In this document: in pieces, positions 28,586 through 38,464 of the stretch
How the letters are laid out: every line of letters starts with the position of its first letter
Position numbering within the stretch: the first letter of the stretch is position 1
NCBI RefSeq assembly: GCF_000368585.1
Contig: NZ_KB849560.1
Coordinates: 62,001-126,000, forward strand
Direction: 5' to 3'
DNA length: 64,000 nucleotides
Source: Acinetobacter venetianus RAG-1 = CIP 110063
GTDB lineage: Bacteria > Pseudomonadota > Gammaproteobacteria > Pseudomonadales > Moraxellaceae
Position numbers and translations under genes: made by a program
The notes under the pieces: model-generated
What the model saw: the letters and a program-made list of their open reading frames with translations, nothing else
Database searches by the model: none
Told to the model about the DNA's origin: nothing

Positions 28586-29467
28586 TTATTTTGCTTTTTC
28601 AAATGATGCATCAAGATACTGTTCAAACGCGTGATAGTTAATGCGTTCATACAATTCTTGACGGGTTTGCATAGTGTCGACTACGTTCTTCTGTGTGCCT
28701 TCTTTACGCAACGTCTCATAGACATTTTCTGCGGCTTTGTTCATCGCACGGAATGCAGAAAGTGGATATAACGCAATGCTGACATCGGCAGAAGCCAATT
28801 CTTCAGTCGTAAACAATGGTGTAGAACCAAATTCTGTGATATTCGCTAATACTGGAACTTTGGTCAGATCAGCAAACTGCTTGTACATCGCTAATTCAGT
28901 GATTGCTTCAGGGAACAACATATCCGCACCTGCTTCAATATATGCCCCTGCACGATCAATTGCTGCTTGTAAGCCTTCAACTGCAAGCGCATCGGTACGC
29001 GCCATGATCACAAAGTTTTCATCAGTACGTGCATCGACTGCCGCTTTGATACGATCCACCATTTCTTGTTGCGTGACGATGGCTTTATTCGGGCGATGAC
29101 CACAACGTTTTGCACCGACTTGGTCTTCGATGTGCATTGCTGCTGCACCGAACTTAATCATTGATTTAGTGGTACGTGCGATATTGAATGCTGAAGCACC
29201 AAAACCTGTATCCACATCAACCAATAATGGTAGATCACATACATCCGTAATACGGCGTACATCCGTCAATACATCATCAAGGTTGCTAATACCCAAATCA
29301 GGTAAGCCCAACGAACCAGCAGCCACACCACCACCAGACAAATAAATTGCTTTATAGCCTGCACGTTTTGCTAACAATGCATGATTGGCGTTAATCGCAC
29401 CGACCACTTGTAATGGTTTTTCATTTGCGACCGCGTCGCGGAATAGCTGACCAGCAGATTTAGCCAT
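28586..29467 (-). CDS. prpB: 2-methylisocitrate lyase
   Basis: Isocitrate-lyase-superfamily enzyme of 293 residues that splits 2-methylisocitrate into pyruvate and succinate. [10 protein letters not shown] and [11 protein letters not shown] (the K-[KR]-CGH motif with the catalytic Cys) are in place. The ATG at 29467 follows GGAGAAC and overlaps the end of the GntR gene. It is the first enzyme gene of the operon. Confidence 0.93.
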   Translation of the reverse strand: MAKSAGQLFRDAVANEKPLQVVGAINANHALLAKRAGYKAIYLSGGGVAAGSLGLPDLGISNLDDVLTDVRRITDVCDLPLLVDVDTGFGASAFNIARTTKSMIKFGAAAMHIEDQVGAKRCGHRPNKAIVTQQEMVDRIKAAVDARTDENFVIMARTDALAVEGLQAAIDRAGAYIEAGADMLFPEAITELAMYKQFADLTKVPVLANITEFGSTPLFTTEELASADVSIALYPLSAFRAMNKAAENVYETLRKEGTQKNVVDTMQTRQELYERINYHAFEQYLDASFEKAK

Positions 29468-30170
29468 GTTGATGTTCTCCTTGAGTTTGCAGCAATGTTT
29501 GCTCAACAATTTTGTAGGATGCATTGATGTGACGGTGCATCAGCATTTCAGCCAATTCACCATCACCCTCAGCAATCGCATCTAATATGCGGATATGTTC
29601 GTCCCAAGCTTTACTTGGTCGATCTGGGGTATTTGAAAATTGAATTCGATACATACGGATGAGGTGATAAAGCTCATCACATAACATTTTTTCTAAGGTT
29701 TTATTGCCACTGCTTTTGATAATGCAGTAATGGAAATCGTCTTGACCTTCTTGCAAGTAATAACCCTTACCTGCTTTAAAGTTTTCATCTTCGGCATGCA
29801 TACGCAATACATCACGTAAGGCTAGAATTTGTTTTTTATCAATATGCTGTGCAGCGAGTTTACAAGCTAGACCTTCCAAGGATGCACGCACTTGGTACAG
29901 TTCTTTAAATTGTTGTAGTGACAATGAGACAACACGTGCACCGATATGGGCGGTACGCTCAACCAATTTCTGTCCCTCGAGACGATGAATCGCCTCACGT
30001 AAAGGACCACGGCTAATGCCATAAATACGTGCTAACTCAGGCTCAGAAATCTTACTACCCGCAGGAATTTGTCCTAATACAATCGCCGATTGAATTTGCT
30101 TAAATACATGTTCCGTCAGGGTCATTCCCTGACTTGTGCTGATGGCTTGAGGAACAAGGGTATCTTGCAT
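29460..30170 (-). CDS. GntR-family (FadR/FCD subgroup) regulator of the prp operon
   Basis: Regulator of about 236 residues: an N-terminal winged helix ([18 protein letters not shown] to [15 protein letters not shown]) and an all-helical FCD ligand domain with the conserved Asp, His and His metal-binding positions. It overlaps prpB by 8 bases, so the two are one transcript. The ATG at 30170 is chosen because the longer frame would place two operator palindromes inside the coding region. It differs from the sigma-54-type PrpR of enterics. Its effector is probably a methylcitrate-cycle acid. Confidence 0.82.
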   Translation of the reverse strand: MQDTLVPQAISTSQGMTLTEHVFKQIQSAIVLGQIPAGSKISEPELARIYGISRGPLREAIHRLEGQKLVERTAHIGARVVSLSLQQFKELYQVRASLEGLACKLAAQHIDKKQILALRDVLRMHAEDENFKAGKGYYLQEGQDDFHYCIIKSSGNKTLEKMLCDELYHLIRMYRIQFSNTPDRPSKAWDEHIRILDAIAEGDGELAEMLMHRHINASYKIVEQTLLQTQGEHQHG

Positions 30171-30182
30171 ATTGTCGACAAT
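30171..30182. promoter_or_regulatory. Operator palindrome ATTGTCGACAAT, site 1
   Basis: A 12-base perfect palindrome lies one base upstream of the GntR start codon. It is identical to site 2 and 11/12 to site 3. The core TTGTCGACAA is of the type bound by FadR-group GntR proteins. It is followed by CTCTA, as in site 3. Confidence 0.6.
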
Positions 30183-30233
30183 CTCTACAGTTTTGATGAT
30201 TTTATAACGAGATACAATAAAAAATGCAATAGG

Positions 30234-30245
30234 ATTGTCGACAAT
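30234..30245. promoter_or_regulatory. Operator palindrome ATTGTCGACAAT, site 2
   Basis: Identical to site 1. The two start 63 bases apart, close to six DNA turns, so two dimers would sit on the same face. It lies in the probable promoter region of the GntR-prpBC-acnD operon and fits autoregulation. Confidence 0.6.
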
Positions 30246-30436
30246 AAAATAGACTTGCTCAGTCAACCCTATAATCTAGATACAACGTTTACAACACACG
30301 ACAAACAGAGGAAATTATGAATAATTTCATTACATAACAATAGGTTAATAGAATTTATTTTTTATTCTTTGATTTAGATTATTCCGTTTTTTGACTCTGA
30401 CTAGGCTTTATCCTAAGACCATGGTATGACAGCTTG

Positions 30437-30448
30437 ATTGTAGACAAT
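30437..30448. promoter_or_regulatory. Operator site 3 (ATTGTAGACAAT), upstream of the aminotransferase
   Basis: Matches sites 1 and 2 at 11 of 12 bases and continues with the same CTCTA. A TATAAT box at 30452-30457 follows four bases later, so a bound repressor would cover the promoter of the rightward aminotransferase gene. Confidence 0.55.
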
Positions 30449-30611
30449 CTCTATAATTGATCCATTTACTATGAAATTTGTAAGTAAATACTGCACTAGA
30501 ATGTAAATAACAGCGTGCTTCATCATCGCTTTATTGGTACATTATTGGGCATCTGGAGCAGTGCTCCTCAAGACACATCCATGCACCTTGTTGAATAAAA
30601 GGACATTGTTA

Positions 30612-31817
30612 ATGTTTCAACATATCCCACCTTATGCAGGCGATCCAATCCTCTCTTTAATGGAACAGTTTAATGCTGATTCTCGCGCTGAAAAGGTTAA
30701 CCTGAGTATTGGTTTGTACTATAACGAAGACAGTATCGTTCCTCAGCTTGATACCATTATCGAAGCTCAAAAACGTATTGCACCTAAGAATGATAAAACC
30801 AAACTTTATCTCCCAATGGAAGGCTTCAAACCTTACCGTGATGCGATTCAAGCATTATTGTTTGGTACAAACAGCCCAGCAATTCAACAAGGTCGTGTTG
30901 CTACCATTCAAACTTTGGGTGGTTCAGGTGCATTAAAAGTCGGTGCAGATTTCTTAAAAACTTATTTCCCAAATTCAGAAGTTTGGGTGAGCCAACCAAC
31001 GTGGGATAACCATGTTGCGATCTTCAACGGTGCAGGCATCAAGAGCAACTTCTATCCATATTTTGATGCTGAAACACGTGGTGTTGATTTTGATGGCATG
31101 TTATCGACATTAAATACGCTACCTGAACAAAGCATCGTGTTATTACACCCATGCTGCCACAACCCAACAGGTGCGGATTTAAATCCAGCACAATGGGATC
31201 AAGTGATAGCAGTGTTAAAAGAGCGTAATCTGATTCCATTCCTCGACATTGCTTATCAAGGCTTTGGCGATGGTATGGAACAAGATGCTTATGCAATCCG
31301 TGCTCTAGACCAAGCGGGCTTGAACTTTATTGTCAGCAACTCTTTCTCTAAAATCTTCTCACTGTATGGTGAGCGCGTTGGCGGTTTAACTTTCGTTTGT
31401 GATGATGCTGAAGCCGCACAATGTACATTCGGCCAGTTAAAAGCAACGGTACGTCGTATCTACTCTAGCCCACCAACAACAGGTGCATGGTTGGTAGATC
31501 AAGTGTTAAATGACGCTGATCTCAACCAACAATGGCAAGGTGAAGTGAAAGAGATGCGTGAACGTATTATCAAAATGCGTAGCATCTTAAGAGATGAGTT
31601 GACTAAAGCCTTACCTGATCGTGACTTTAGCTACCTTGTGAATCAAAAAGGGATGTTTAGCTATACAGGTTTAACGGCTGAACAAGTCGATACATTGCGT
31701 GAAGAATATGCGATCTACTTAGTTCGCAGTGGTCGTATCTGTGTTGCAGGTTTAAACATGAATAATGTTTATAAAGTTGCCAAAGCAATGGCTGAAGTTC
31801 TAGCAAAATCAGCTTAA
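30612..31817 (+). CDS. Aromatic amino acid (tyrosine/aspartate-type) aminotransferase
   Basis: Class I PLP aminotransferase of about 401 residues, TyrB/AspC group. [12 protein letters not shown] precedes the cofactor site, [18 protein letters not shown] carries the PLP lysine, and the C-terminal [13 protein letters not shown] carries the Arg that binds the alpha-carboxylate. The ATG at 30612 follows AAAAGGA; the frame is open for 26 codons upstream without support. It is divergent from the GntR operon and has an operator of the same type, which may tie it to that regulator. Confidence 0.85.
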   Translation: MFQHIPPYAGDPILSLMEQFNADSRAEKVNLSIGLYYNEDSIVPQLDTIIEAQKRIAPKNDKTKLYLPMEGFKPYRDAIQALLFGTNSPAIQQGRVATIQTLGGSGALKVGADFLKTYFPNSEVWVSQPTWDNHVAIFNGAGIKSNFYPYFDAETRGVDFDGMLSTLNTLPEQSIVLLHPCCHNPTGADLNPAQWDQVIAVLKERNLIPFLDIAYQGFGDGMEQDAYAIRALDQAGLNFIVSNSFSKIFSLYGERVGGLTFVCDDAEAAQCTFGQLKATVRRIYSSPPTTGAWLVDQVLNDADLNQQWQGEVKEMRERIIKMRSILRDELTKALPDRDFSYLVNQKGMFSYTGLTAEQVDTLREEYAIYLVRSGRICVAGLNMNNVYKVAKAMAEVLAKSA

Positions 31818-31829
31818 AATCCCTCTAAA

Positions 31830-31849
31830 TCTCCCTTTTAAAAGGGAGA
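31830..31849. repeat. 20-base perfect palindrome (CTCCC...GGGAG type)
   Basis: TCTCCCTTTT and AAAAGGGAGA form a perfect palindrome 13 bases after the aminotransferase stop. It resembles the hairpin at 28547-28574 and is probably another copy of a dispersed intergenic palindrome. Confidence 0.6.
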
Positions 31850-31860
31850 CTTTATGGATC

Positions 31861-31894
31861 AAAAAAGGTTGTTTCACGTGAAACAACCTTTTTT
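31861..31894 (+). terminator. Intrinsic terminator of the aminotransferase gene
   Basis: An A-run, a perfect GGTTGTTTCACGTGAAACAACC core and a T-run form a 34-base symmetrical hairpin 44 bases past the stop. Its centre is a parS-like sequence, listed separately. Confidence 0.8.
31870..31885. promoter_or_regulatory. Perfect parS-type centromere site for ParB
   Basis: The 16 bases TGTTTCACGTGAAACA equal the widely conserved chromosomal parS consensus with no mismatch. parS sites are bound and spread on by ParB and usually lie near the replication origin. The K locus of Acinetobacter chromosomes is known to lie fairly near oriC, which fits. The site is inside a perfect terminator hairpin, so one sequence may do two jobs. 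Only this one perfect copy was seen in the window. Confidence 0.75.
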
Positions 31895-31954
31895 ATTTTC
31901 ACTGACTTATTAAACCCAAGCTCTGATCCTTAATTTAAATCCAGACCTTGCTTG

Positions 31955-32076
31955 CTACCGTGGTAGTCGGTATGAATGCCGACTGGTTGGACTGCCTTGC
32001 GCTGCTCTCAAAGCAGTGCTTTAAAATTGTTCAGGATCTGCCGTCAGTCTATGAGGCTGTGCCTGTTTATTCTTAA
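31955..32076 (+). other. Run of three hairpins, or a 34-codon ORF
   Basis: CTACC-GT-GGTAG (31955-31966), GTCGG-8-CCGAC (31966-31983) and an 8-bp stem at 31999-32006 with 32012-32019 follow each other closely, which is unusual for a spacer. The same stretch contains an ATG at 31972 that opens 34 codons to TAA at 32074, without a convincing ribosome site. It may be a small RNA, a control leader for pgm, or a remnant. The flanks to 32196 show nothing else. Confidence 0.3.
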
Positions 32077-32196
32077 ACAAGTGAACATGAACATATCTAT
32101 CAAATTTGATCTTCATTAGACGTATATATGTGAGTGTTCAATTCCCCCATCTCTTTGTATACTGCAAAGCATTCACAGACAACAGCACTTTTGACT

Positions 32197-33567
32197 ATGA
32201 CTCAACTGACTTGCTTCAAAGCTTATGACATTCGCGGTAAATTGGGCACAGAACTCAATGAAGACATCGCCTATAACATTGGTCGTGCCTATGGGCAAAT
32301 CTACCAACCTAAAAAAATCGTCATTGGCTGCGACATTCGTTTAAGCAGCGAAGGATTAAAACAAGCGACCATTCGCGGTTTAAATGATGCGGGTGTGAAT
32401 GTCCTTGATTTAGGTATGACAGGTACTGAAGAAGTTTATTTCGGCGCTTTCCATCTTGATGTACAAGGTGGCATTGAAGTGACGGCTAGCCATAATCCAA
32501 TGGACTACAATGGCATGAAATTGGTTCGTGAAAATGCACGCCCAATCAGTGCAGAAACAGGTTTAAAAGACATCCAAGCCCTTGCAGAATCAGGCAGTTT
32601 TACAGCCGTTGAGCATAAAGGTTCGACTGAAAACTATAATATCTTGCCTGAATTCGTTGATCATTTACTGACTTATATTGATCCACAAAAGATTAAACCA
32701 CTCAAGCTGGTGGTGAATGCGGGCAATGGGGCAGCAGGGCATGTGATTGATGCAATTGAACAGAAGTTCCAACAGCTCAATATTCCTGTTGAATTTATCA
32801 AAATTCATCATGAAGCAGATGGAACTTTCCCAAATGGGATTCCGAATCCAATTTTGATTGAAAATCGTGATAGTACCCATGATGCTGTGCTTGCATATCA
32901 AGCAGATATTGGCATTGCATGGGATGGCGATTTTGATCGCTGCTTCTTATTTGATGAGAAAGGTCAATTCATCGAAGGCTATTACATTGTTGGCTTACTG
33001 GCACAAGCATTCTTGATCAAACAATCTGGCGAAAAAATTGTGCATGACCCTCGCTTAGTCTGGAATACCTTTGATATTATAGAGCAATATCAAGGCATTG
33101 CTGTTCAATCCAAATCAGGACATGCTTTTATTAAAGATGTGATGCGCGAACACAATGCAGTATACGGTGGAGAAATGAGTGCACATCACTATTTCCGTGA
33201 TTTTGCTTATTGTGATAGTGGCATGATTCCTTGGTTACTCACCATTGCCCTTCTCTCAGAAACAGGACAATCGCTTTCATCATTAGTCGAAAATATGATT
33301 GCGAAGTTCCCATGTAGTGGTGAAATCAACTTTAAAGTTGTCGATACACAAGCAACAGTACAAAAGATTTTTGATCATTATGCAGACCAAAATCCACAAG
33401 TAGACCGTACAGATGGTGTCAGTCTCGATTTTGGCGCATGGCGTCTAAATGTACGTGCCTCTAATACTGAACCATTGCTTCGACTGAATATCGAAAGTCG
33501 CGCGGACAAAAATCCAAAACCAATGCAACATTATGTCGATGAATTAACAACATTGATTCAAGGCTAA
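32197..33567 (+). CDS. pgm: Phosphoglucomutase/phosphomannomutase
   Basis: Alpha-D-phosphohexomutase of 456 residues that interconverts hexose 6- and 1-phosphates for nucleotide-sugar synthesis. [14 protein letters not shown] carries the phosphoserine, WDGDFDRC is the metal-binding loop, and [10 protein letters not shown] the sugar-binding loop. The ATG at 32197 is used; a frame extension of 21 codons upstream is not needed. It is the pgm that bounds the capsule locus and is convergent with galE. Confidence 0.92.
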   Translation: MTQLTCFKAYDIRGKLGTELNEDIAYNIGRAYGQIYQPKKIVIGCDIRLSSEGLKQATIRGLNDAGVNVLDLGMTGTEEVYFGAFHLDVQGGIEVTASHNPMDYNGMKLVRENARPISAETGLKDIQALAESGSFTAVEHKGSTENYNILPEFVDHLLTYIDPQKIKPLKLVVNAGNGAAGHVIDAIEQKFQQLNIPVEFIKIHHEADGTFPNGIPNPILIENRDSTHDAVLAYQADIGIAWDGDFDRCFLFDEKGQFIEGYYIVGLLAQAFLIKQSGEKIVHDPRLVWNTFDIIEQYQGIAVQSKSGHAFIKDVMREHNAVYGGEMSAHHYFRDFAYCDSGMIPWLLTIALLSETGQSLSSLVENMIAKFPCSGEINFKVVDTQATVQKIFDHYADQNPQVDRTDGVSLDFGAWRLNVRASNTEPLLRLNIESRADKNPKPMQHYVDELTTLIQG

Positions 33568-33579
33568 TGCCCATCAATA

Positions 33580-33606
33580 AAAAAGGAGCAGTTTGCTCCT
33601 TTTTTT
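33580..33606. terminator. Bidirectional terminator between pgm and galE
   Basis: AAAAAGGAGCA and TGCTCCTTTTT form an 11-bp stem on a 3-base loop, with A-run and T-run flanks. It serves both convergent transcripts. Confidence 0.88.
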
Positions 33607-33614
33607 GAAATGAT

Positions 33615-34631
33615 TCAGTTATAACCATTTGGATTCTGTTTTTGCCAATTCCAACTATCAGTCAACATATCTTCCAGTGAATATTGCGGTTTCCAACCTA
33701 GTTCTAATTGTGCACGAGTGTTGTCAGCAAATGAAGTTGCAACATCGCCTGCACGGCGCGACACAAATTCAAAAGCAATCGAGACGCCATTCACCTGTTC
33801 AAAAGTATTTTTTACCTGTAGCACTGATGAACCATTTCCAGTACCAATATTCCAAACTCGGCAACCTTGTGCTGACAAGCGATTGCTTAATGCACATAAA
33901 TGGGCATTAGCCAAGTCTACGACATGGATATAATCACGAACGCCTGTTCCATCAACAGTGTCATAGTCATTGCCATAAATGGATAACTTTTCTCTTCGTC
34001 CAACAGCGACTTGGGTTACATAAGGCATTAAATTATTTGGAATCCCTTGAGGATCTTCTCCAATTTGACCACTCTTATGTGCACCAACAGGATTAAAATA
34101 ACGCAATAATGCGATTGACCAACGTCGGTCAGCGTGTGCAAGTTTTTGTAATAATTGTTCCACAATTAGCTTTGTATAACCATAATTATTATTTGGTATG
34201 CCTGTTGACATATCCTCATTTAGTGGCGAAGTATTCACTTCATCATAAACCGTTGCAGATGAACTAAAAACTAATTTAAACACACCTGCTTTTTCCATTG
34301 ACTTAGTTAACTGAATACTACCCGCAATATTGTTATCAAAATAAGTTAATGGAATCTGCTGACTTTCTCCAACCGCTTTTAAACCCGCAAAATGAATGAC
34401 AGCATCAATTTGATGATCTTGAAAGACCAAATCTAACTCAGATTGATTTCGGATATCTCCCTGTATAAAAACCAAACTCTTATTGGTGAGTTTCTGCACT
34501 CTACGCAAGGCTTCTTCCGAGCTATTTGAAAGGTTATCAAATACAATCACCTCATGCCCTGCATTTAATAGCTCTATGCACGTATGCGAGCCAATATAGC
34601 CCGCACCACCCGTGACCAAAATTTTAGCCAT
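33615..34631 (-). CDS. galE: UDP-glucose/UDP-GlcNAc 4-epimerase
   Basis: Short-chain dehydrogenase-type epimerase of 338 residues. [10 protein letters not shown] at 8-17 binds NAD, SSSATVY gives the catalytic Ser/Thr, and [13 protein letters not shown] the YxxxK pair. It makes UDP-galactose and perhaps UDP-GalNAc (often called gne1 in this locus). It overlaps pgi by 8 bases and is the last gene of the leftward capsule operon. Confidence 0.9.
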   Translation of the reverse strand: MAKILVTGGAGYIGSHTCIELLNAGHEVIVFDNLSNSSEEALRRVQKLTNKSLVFIQGDIRNQSELDLVFQDHQIDAVIHFAGLKAVGESQQIPLTYFDNNIAGSIQLTKSMEKAGVFKLVFSSSATVYDEVNTSPLNEDMSTGIPNNNYGYTKLIVEQLLQKLAHADRRWSIALLRYFNPVGAHKSGQIGEDPQGIPNNLMPYVTQVAVGRREKLSIYGNDYDTVDGTGVRDYIHVVDLANAHLCALSNRLSAQGCRVWNIGTGNGSSVLQVKNTFEQVNGVSIAFEFVSRRAGDVATSFADNTRAQLELGWKPQYSLEDMLTDSWNWQKQNPNGYN

Positions 34632-36297
34632 TATTTTTCCCTAATAAGATTTTAAGTAAGCCTTGAGTCGATGCATCAAATGTAGATAAATCATCTTGCT
34701 CACGATTGAGAATAGGTAATAATTGATTGGCAATTTCTTTACCCTTTTCAACGCCCCATTGATCAAAAGGATTTATATTCCATAACACCGACTGTACAAA
34801 TACTTTATGTTCATAAGTCGCAATGAGCATTCCCAAACTATATGGATTGAGCTCTTTTAATAAAATCGTTGAACTTGGCTGATTGCCTTCATATTGTTTG
34901 TAAGTAGGTAAATCTTCAATTTCATCAGCCGTTAATGCTTGATTACCGAACGCCAATAAACGTGACTGTGCTAGGCAATTTGATAATGCCAAATGATGTT
35001 GCTCAATCAAAGCTTCTGCATTTTCAGCATAAGTAAAATGATTAGCATTGTATCGCTTAACTGGTGCGATAAAATCACAACTGACTTTATGAGTGCCTTG
35101 ATGAAGGAGTTGATAAAAAGCATGTTGTGCATTCGGCCCGACCTCTCCCCAAACAATTGGACAAGTCGCAGAGTCAACTTTTTCACCACTTCTTTGCGTT
35201 GACTTACCATTCGACTCCATTTCCAGCTGCTGCAAATAAGCAGCAAAATATTTGAGCCGCCCATCATAAGGTAATACTGCATGTGTTTGAATATCTAGAA
35301 AATTATTATTCCAAACACCTAACAACCCAATTAAAACAGGAATATTTTGAGCAAACGGTGCCGTTTGAAAATGCTGATCAATGGCATATGCACCTGACAA
35401 CAATTGTTTGAAACCATCGACACCCACAGTTAATGCGATCGGTAAACCAATGCATGACCAAAGTGAATATCGACCGCCGACCCAATCCCAAAGTAGTAAC
35501 TGATTTTCTGGTGCAATACCCCACTCAGACATCTTATCCGGTTTGGTTGATACACCAATAAAGTGATGCTTCAGCACATGACTATTTTTACCTAAAGCTT
35601 TTTCTAACCATTGACGTACAGTTTGTGCATTCGACAGCGTATCAATCGTACCAAAGGACTTAGACGAAATAATAAATAACGTTGTTTCTGGTCGAAGTTG
35701 ATGCAGCAAATCAGAAAGCTGACTGCCATCCATCGTCGATACAAAATGAACATCCAAAGGCTTTGCTGTTACGACTTTAAAATCCGAAAGCGCATGTGTG
35801 ACCATTAATGGGCCGAGATCAGAGCCACCGACCCCAATATTCACCACATCCTGAATCACTTCACCTGTTGCACCACGATATTGGCCTGCATGAATTTTCT
35901 CAACTAAGCTATACATCCGCTCTAATTGAGTATGAACTTGTGCCGTAATTTCAGGAAGTACTTGCTGATTTTGCTCAGGCACACGTAAAGCCCAATGCAT
36001 TGCAGCACGTTGTTCAGTATAGTTAATCTCTTCAAGAGAAAATAATCTTTGAATCCATTGTGTTAGGTCTTGAGCATGAGCTAAATCGACAAGTCCATTT
36101 AAAACATTTTGATCAATACGATGCTTACTGAAATCTAAGACCAGCTGTTCTTGTTCGACTGAAAAGCGCTCGAAGCGCCCTGAATCATCTGAGAAAAATT
36201 GATTCAAGTGCGTGTCTTGGGTTTGCATTTTAAGGTTGCGCAACGCTGAAAGTGCTTGTTGCTGGCTTTTAACTATCAAAGGCTGCTTATAATTCAT
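34624..36297 (-). CDS. pgi: Glucose-6-phosphate isomerase
   Basis: Cytosolic enzyme of 557 residues. [33 protein letters not shown] and [16 protein letters not shown] are the PGI signatures, with the active-site Lys near the end in [13 protein letters not shown]. It links fructose 6-phosphate to the capsule precursors. It begins 2 bases after the ugd stop; the ATG at 36297 is preferred to a TTG two codons upstream. Confidence 0.93.
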   Translation of the reverse strand: MNYKQPLIVKSQQQALSALRNLKMQTQDTHLNQFFSDDSGRFERFSVEQEQLVLDFSKHRIDQNVLNGLVDLAHAQDLTQWIQRLFSLEEINYTEQRAAMHWALRVPEQNQQVLPEITAQVHTQLERMYSLVEKIHAGQYRGATGEVIQDVVNIGVGGSDLGPLMVTHALSDFKVVTAKPLDVHFVSTMDGSQLSDLLHQLRPETTLFIISSKSFGTIDTLSNAQTVRQWLEKALGKNSHVLKHHFIGVSTKPDKMSEWGIAPENQLLLWDWVGGRYSLWSCIGLPIALTVGVDGFKQLLSGAYAIDQHFQTAPFAQNIPVLIGLLGVWNNNFLDIQTHAVLPYDGRLKYFAAYLQQLEMESNGKSTQRSGEKVDSATCPIVWGEVGPNAQHAFYQLLHQGTHKVSCDFIAPVKRYNANHFTYAENAEALIEQHHLALSNCLAQSRLLAFGNQALTADEIEDLPTYKQYEGNQPSSTILLKELNPYSLGMLIATYEHKVFVQSVLWNINPFDQWGVEKGKEIANQLLPILNREQDDLSTFDASTQGLLKILLGKNNG

Positions 36298-36299
36298 TA

Positions 36300-37559
36300 T
36301 CAACGCCCCACCCCCATATAAGCAAACTGTTGTGCTTTGACATATTGGGGATCATAAATATTACGGCCATCTAAAACCAAAGGATGAGCCATACGTTGCA
36401 TCATTTGTTTAAAATCAGGACTCCAATATTGTTTCCATGCAGTAAGCACACACAACCCATGTGCATTTTCAAGCGCTTCATACTGCTGCTGACAAAGTAT
36501 CAAGTCATCACGCTGACCATAGATCATCTGAATCTCTTCTAGCGCTTGAGGATCATGTAATTGCACTTTAACGCCCTGCGCCCATAAAGCTTTTAACATC
36601 AAATGAATCGGTGAATGTTGTATGCTTGAGGTATTTTCCTTAAACGAAGCGCCCCAAATTGCAATCGTCTTACCATGCAAGTCGCCATGATAATAATTCC
36701 ATAATTTGCGGAATAAAATTTCTTTTTGTTGCTCATTGATTTCCCAAACTTGAGCAAGCAACTGGCTCTTTACTCCAGTATTGGCCACGGTATTCGCAAG
36801 CGTCAAAACATCATGGGAAAAGTTTTCTCCACCAAAACCCGCACCAGGTGATAGATATGCAGTACCAATACGGTTGTCTGCTGCCATCCCTTGGCGAACC
36901 GAAGTAATATCAATACCCAACTTTTCAGCGACTACAGCCAAGTCATTAATATAACTAATGCGTGTCGCCAACATGCCTGAAATACTAAGCTTGGTAAACT
37001 CAGCATCTAATACAGGCATAAATAAAAATTGTTGCTCAAAAGGAAAAAATGGGCGTAACAACTCTTTGACTTTCTGCTGTGCCGATGGCTCTGTAAACCC
37101 AACAATGAGTTGTTTTGCTTGAGTGAAACTCTGTAAAGCATTTCCTTCTTGGATAATATCTGGCAGATAAACCCATTCATCTTCAGGTAAAATTTGCTTA
37201 AATTTTTCTGTACTGTGCAAACCAAATGTTGATGCATTCACCATCAGCTTAGGATGAATAATCGGACGTTGCTGCAATTCAGTTAATAACGCTAAAACTT
37301 GCTGCTCTTGTGTCTGATTAAAACTGAATAAATAGACATCAATATCAAGTGGAATATGCTTGAAATTTGCATAATATAAAAAACCACTGTTGAGCTGCTT
37401 ATCAAGCAAACGGCTTACATTTTCATCATGAAATGAATATTGCACAGTGTTTTCTTTATCATCGGTGTTTGAACACCAATAAACACTGTGCCCAGACTCT
37501 GATAGTAATGCAGACATGACCCCTGCATATAGGGTATTGCCAAAAACTGCAATTTTCAT
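36300..37559 (-). CDS. ugd: UDP-glucose dehydrogenase homologue with altered active site
   Basis: UDP-sugar dehydrogenase superfamily protein of 419 residues, placed where ugd sits in Acinetobacter K loci. The substrate helix keeps Lys190 ([20 protein letters not shown]). The motif that normally reads GG-x-CF-x-KD is GGENFSHD at 243-250: Asn246 replaces the catalytic Cys and His249 the Lys, while Asp250 is kept. The N-terminal GNTLYAG also departs from GxGYVG. It may be inactive, or use another mechanism. It is 16 bases downstream of galU. Confidence 0.75.
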   Translation of the reverse strand: MKIAVFGNTLYAGVMSALLSESGHSVYWCSNTDDKENTVQYSFHDENVSRLLDKQLNSGFLYYANFKHIPLDIDVYLFSFNQTQEQQVLALLTELQQRPIIHPKLMVNASTFGLHSTEKFKQILPEDEWVYLPDIIQEGNALQSFTQAKQLIVGFTEPSAQQKVKELLRPFFPFEQQFLFMPVLDAEFTKLSISGMLATRISYINDLAVVAEKLGIDITSVRQGMAADNRIGTAYLSPGAGFGGENFSHDVLTLANTVANTGVKSQLLAQVWEINEQQKEILFRKLWNYYHGDLHGKTIAIWGASFKENTSSIQHSPIHLMLKALWAQGVKVQLHDPQALEEIQMIYGQRDDLILCQQQYEALENAHGLCVLTAWKQYWSPDFKQMMQRMAHPLVLDGRNIYDPQYVKAQQFAYMGVGR

Positions 37560-37575
37560 AACCGTTAACCCTAAA

Positions 37576-38451
37576 CTATAGGGCTAACTCACGAATTAAG
37601 CCCTTAAACTCTTCACCCAATTTTGGATGTTCAATACCATAGTGTAGTACAGCTTTAAGATACCCAATCTTGCTACCACAATCAAAAGTTTGCCCTTTCA
37701 TACGATAGGCTTCAACAGTTTCTGATTGTTGCAATGCTGCGATCGCATCCGTCAATTGAATTTCATTTCCTGCACCACGCGGTGTATTCTCTAACAGTGC
37801 CATGATTTGCGCAGGTAAAATATAACGGCCAACGACTGACAAATTGGATGGCGCAGTTCCAACACTTGGTTTCTCTACAATGCCTTGCATTACAATACTT
37901 TCACCTTCATTTGGCGAATTTTCGACATCAACAATGCCATATTGATCAACAAGATGATCAGGAACAGCTTCAACCATGATTTGTGCAGCATTCGACTGCT
38001 CAAAACGGCGAATCATTCGCGATAAATCATTGTCTGCCTCAGCATCTTTGACCAGTACATCGGGTAGCAACACTGCAAAAGCTTCATTCCCGATTACATC
38101 TTTGGCGCATAAAACCGCATGTCCCAAACCTAATGGTTGCGGTTGGCGTACACTAATCACGCTAACATGCTTCGGTAAAATATCTGTGATTTCTTTCAGT
38201 AGGTCGAACTTCTTCTTTTGTTCTAATATCGTTTCAAGTTCAAAATTACGATCAAAATAGTTCTCAATCGATGCTTTTGATGAGTGAGTCACCAAAATGA
38301 TCTGCTCAATGCCTGCTTCAACTGCTTCACGCACCACATATTCAATTGCTGGGCGATCAACCACAGTCACCATTTCTTTTGGAATTGATTTGCTCGCTGG
38401 TAAAAAACGAGTTCCAAGACCAGCGACAGGCAAAATTGCTTTCTTAATCAT
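37576..38451 (-). CDS. galU: UTP-glucose-1-phosphate uridylyltransferase
   Basis: Makes UDP-glucose from glucose 1-phosphate and UTP. It is 291 residues long. AVLPVAGLGTRFLPASKSIPKEM is the nucleotide-binding signature, with VDRPAIEYVVREA and GIVEKP further on. It lies between gdr (13 bases) and ugd (16 bases) in one transcript. Confidence 0.94.
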   Translation of the reverse strand: MIKKAILPVAGLGTRFLPASKSIPKEMVTVVDRPAIEYVVREAVEAGIEQIILVTHSSKASIENYFDRNFELETILEQKKKFDLLKEITDILPKHVSVISVRQPQPLGLGHAVLCAKDVIGNEAFAVLLPDVLVKDAEADNDLSRMIRRFEQSNAAQIMVEAVPDHLVDQYGIVDVENSPNEGESIVMQGIVEKPSVGTAPSNLSVVGRYILPAQIMALLENTPRGAGNEIQLTDAIAALQQSETVEAYRMKGQTFDCGSKIGYLKAVLHYGIEHPKLGEEFKGLIRELAL

Positions 38452-38464
38452 TTAATTTCTCAGT

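Noticed and set aside
30471..30506. 11-codon frame before the aminotransferase
   Set aside because: It has no ribosome binding site, and short frames are common in this AT-rich leader.
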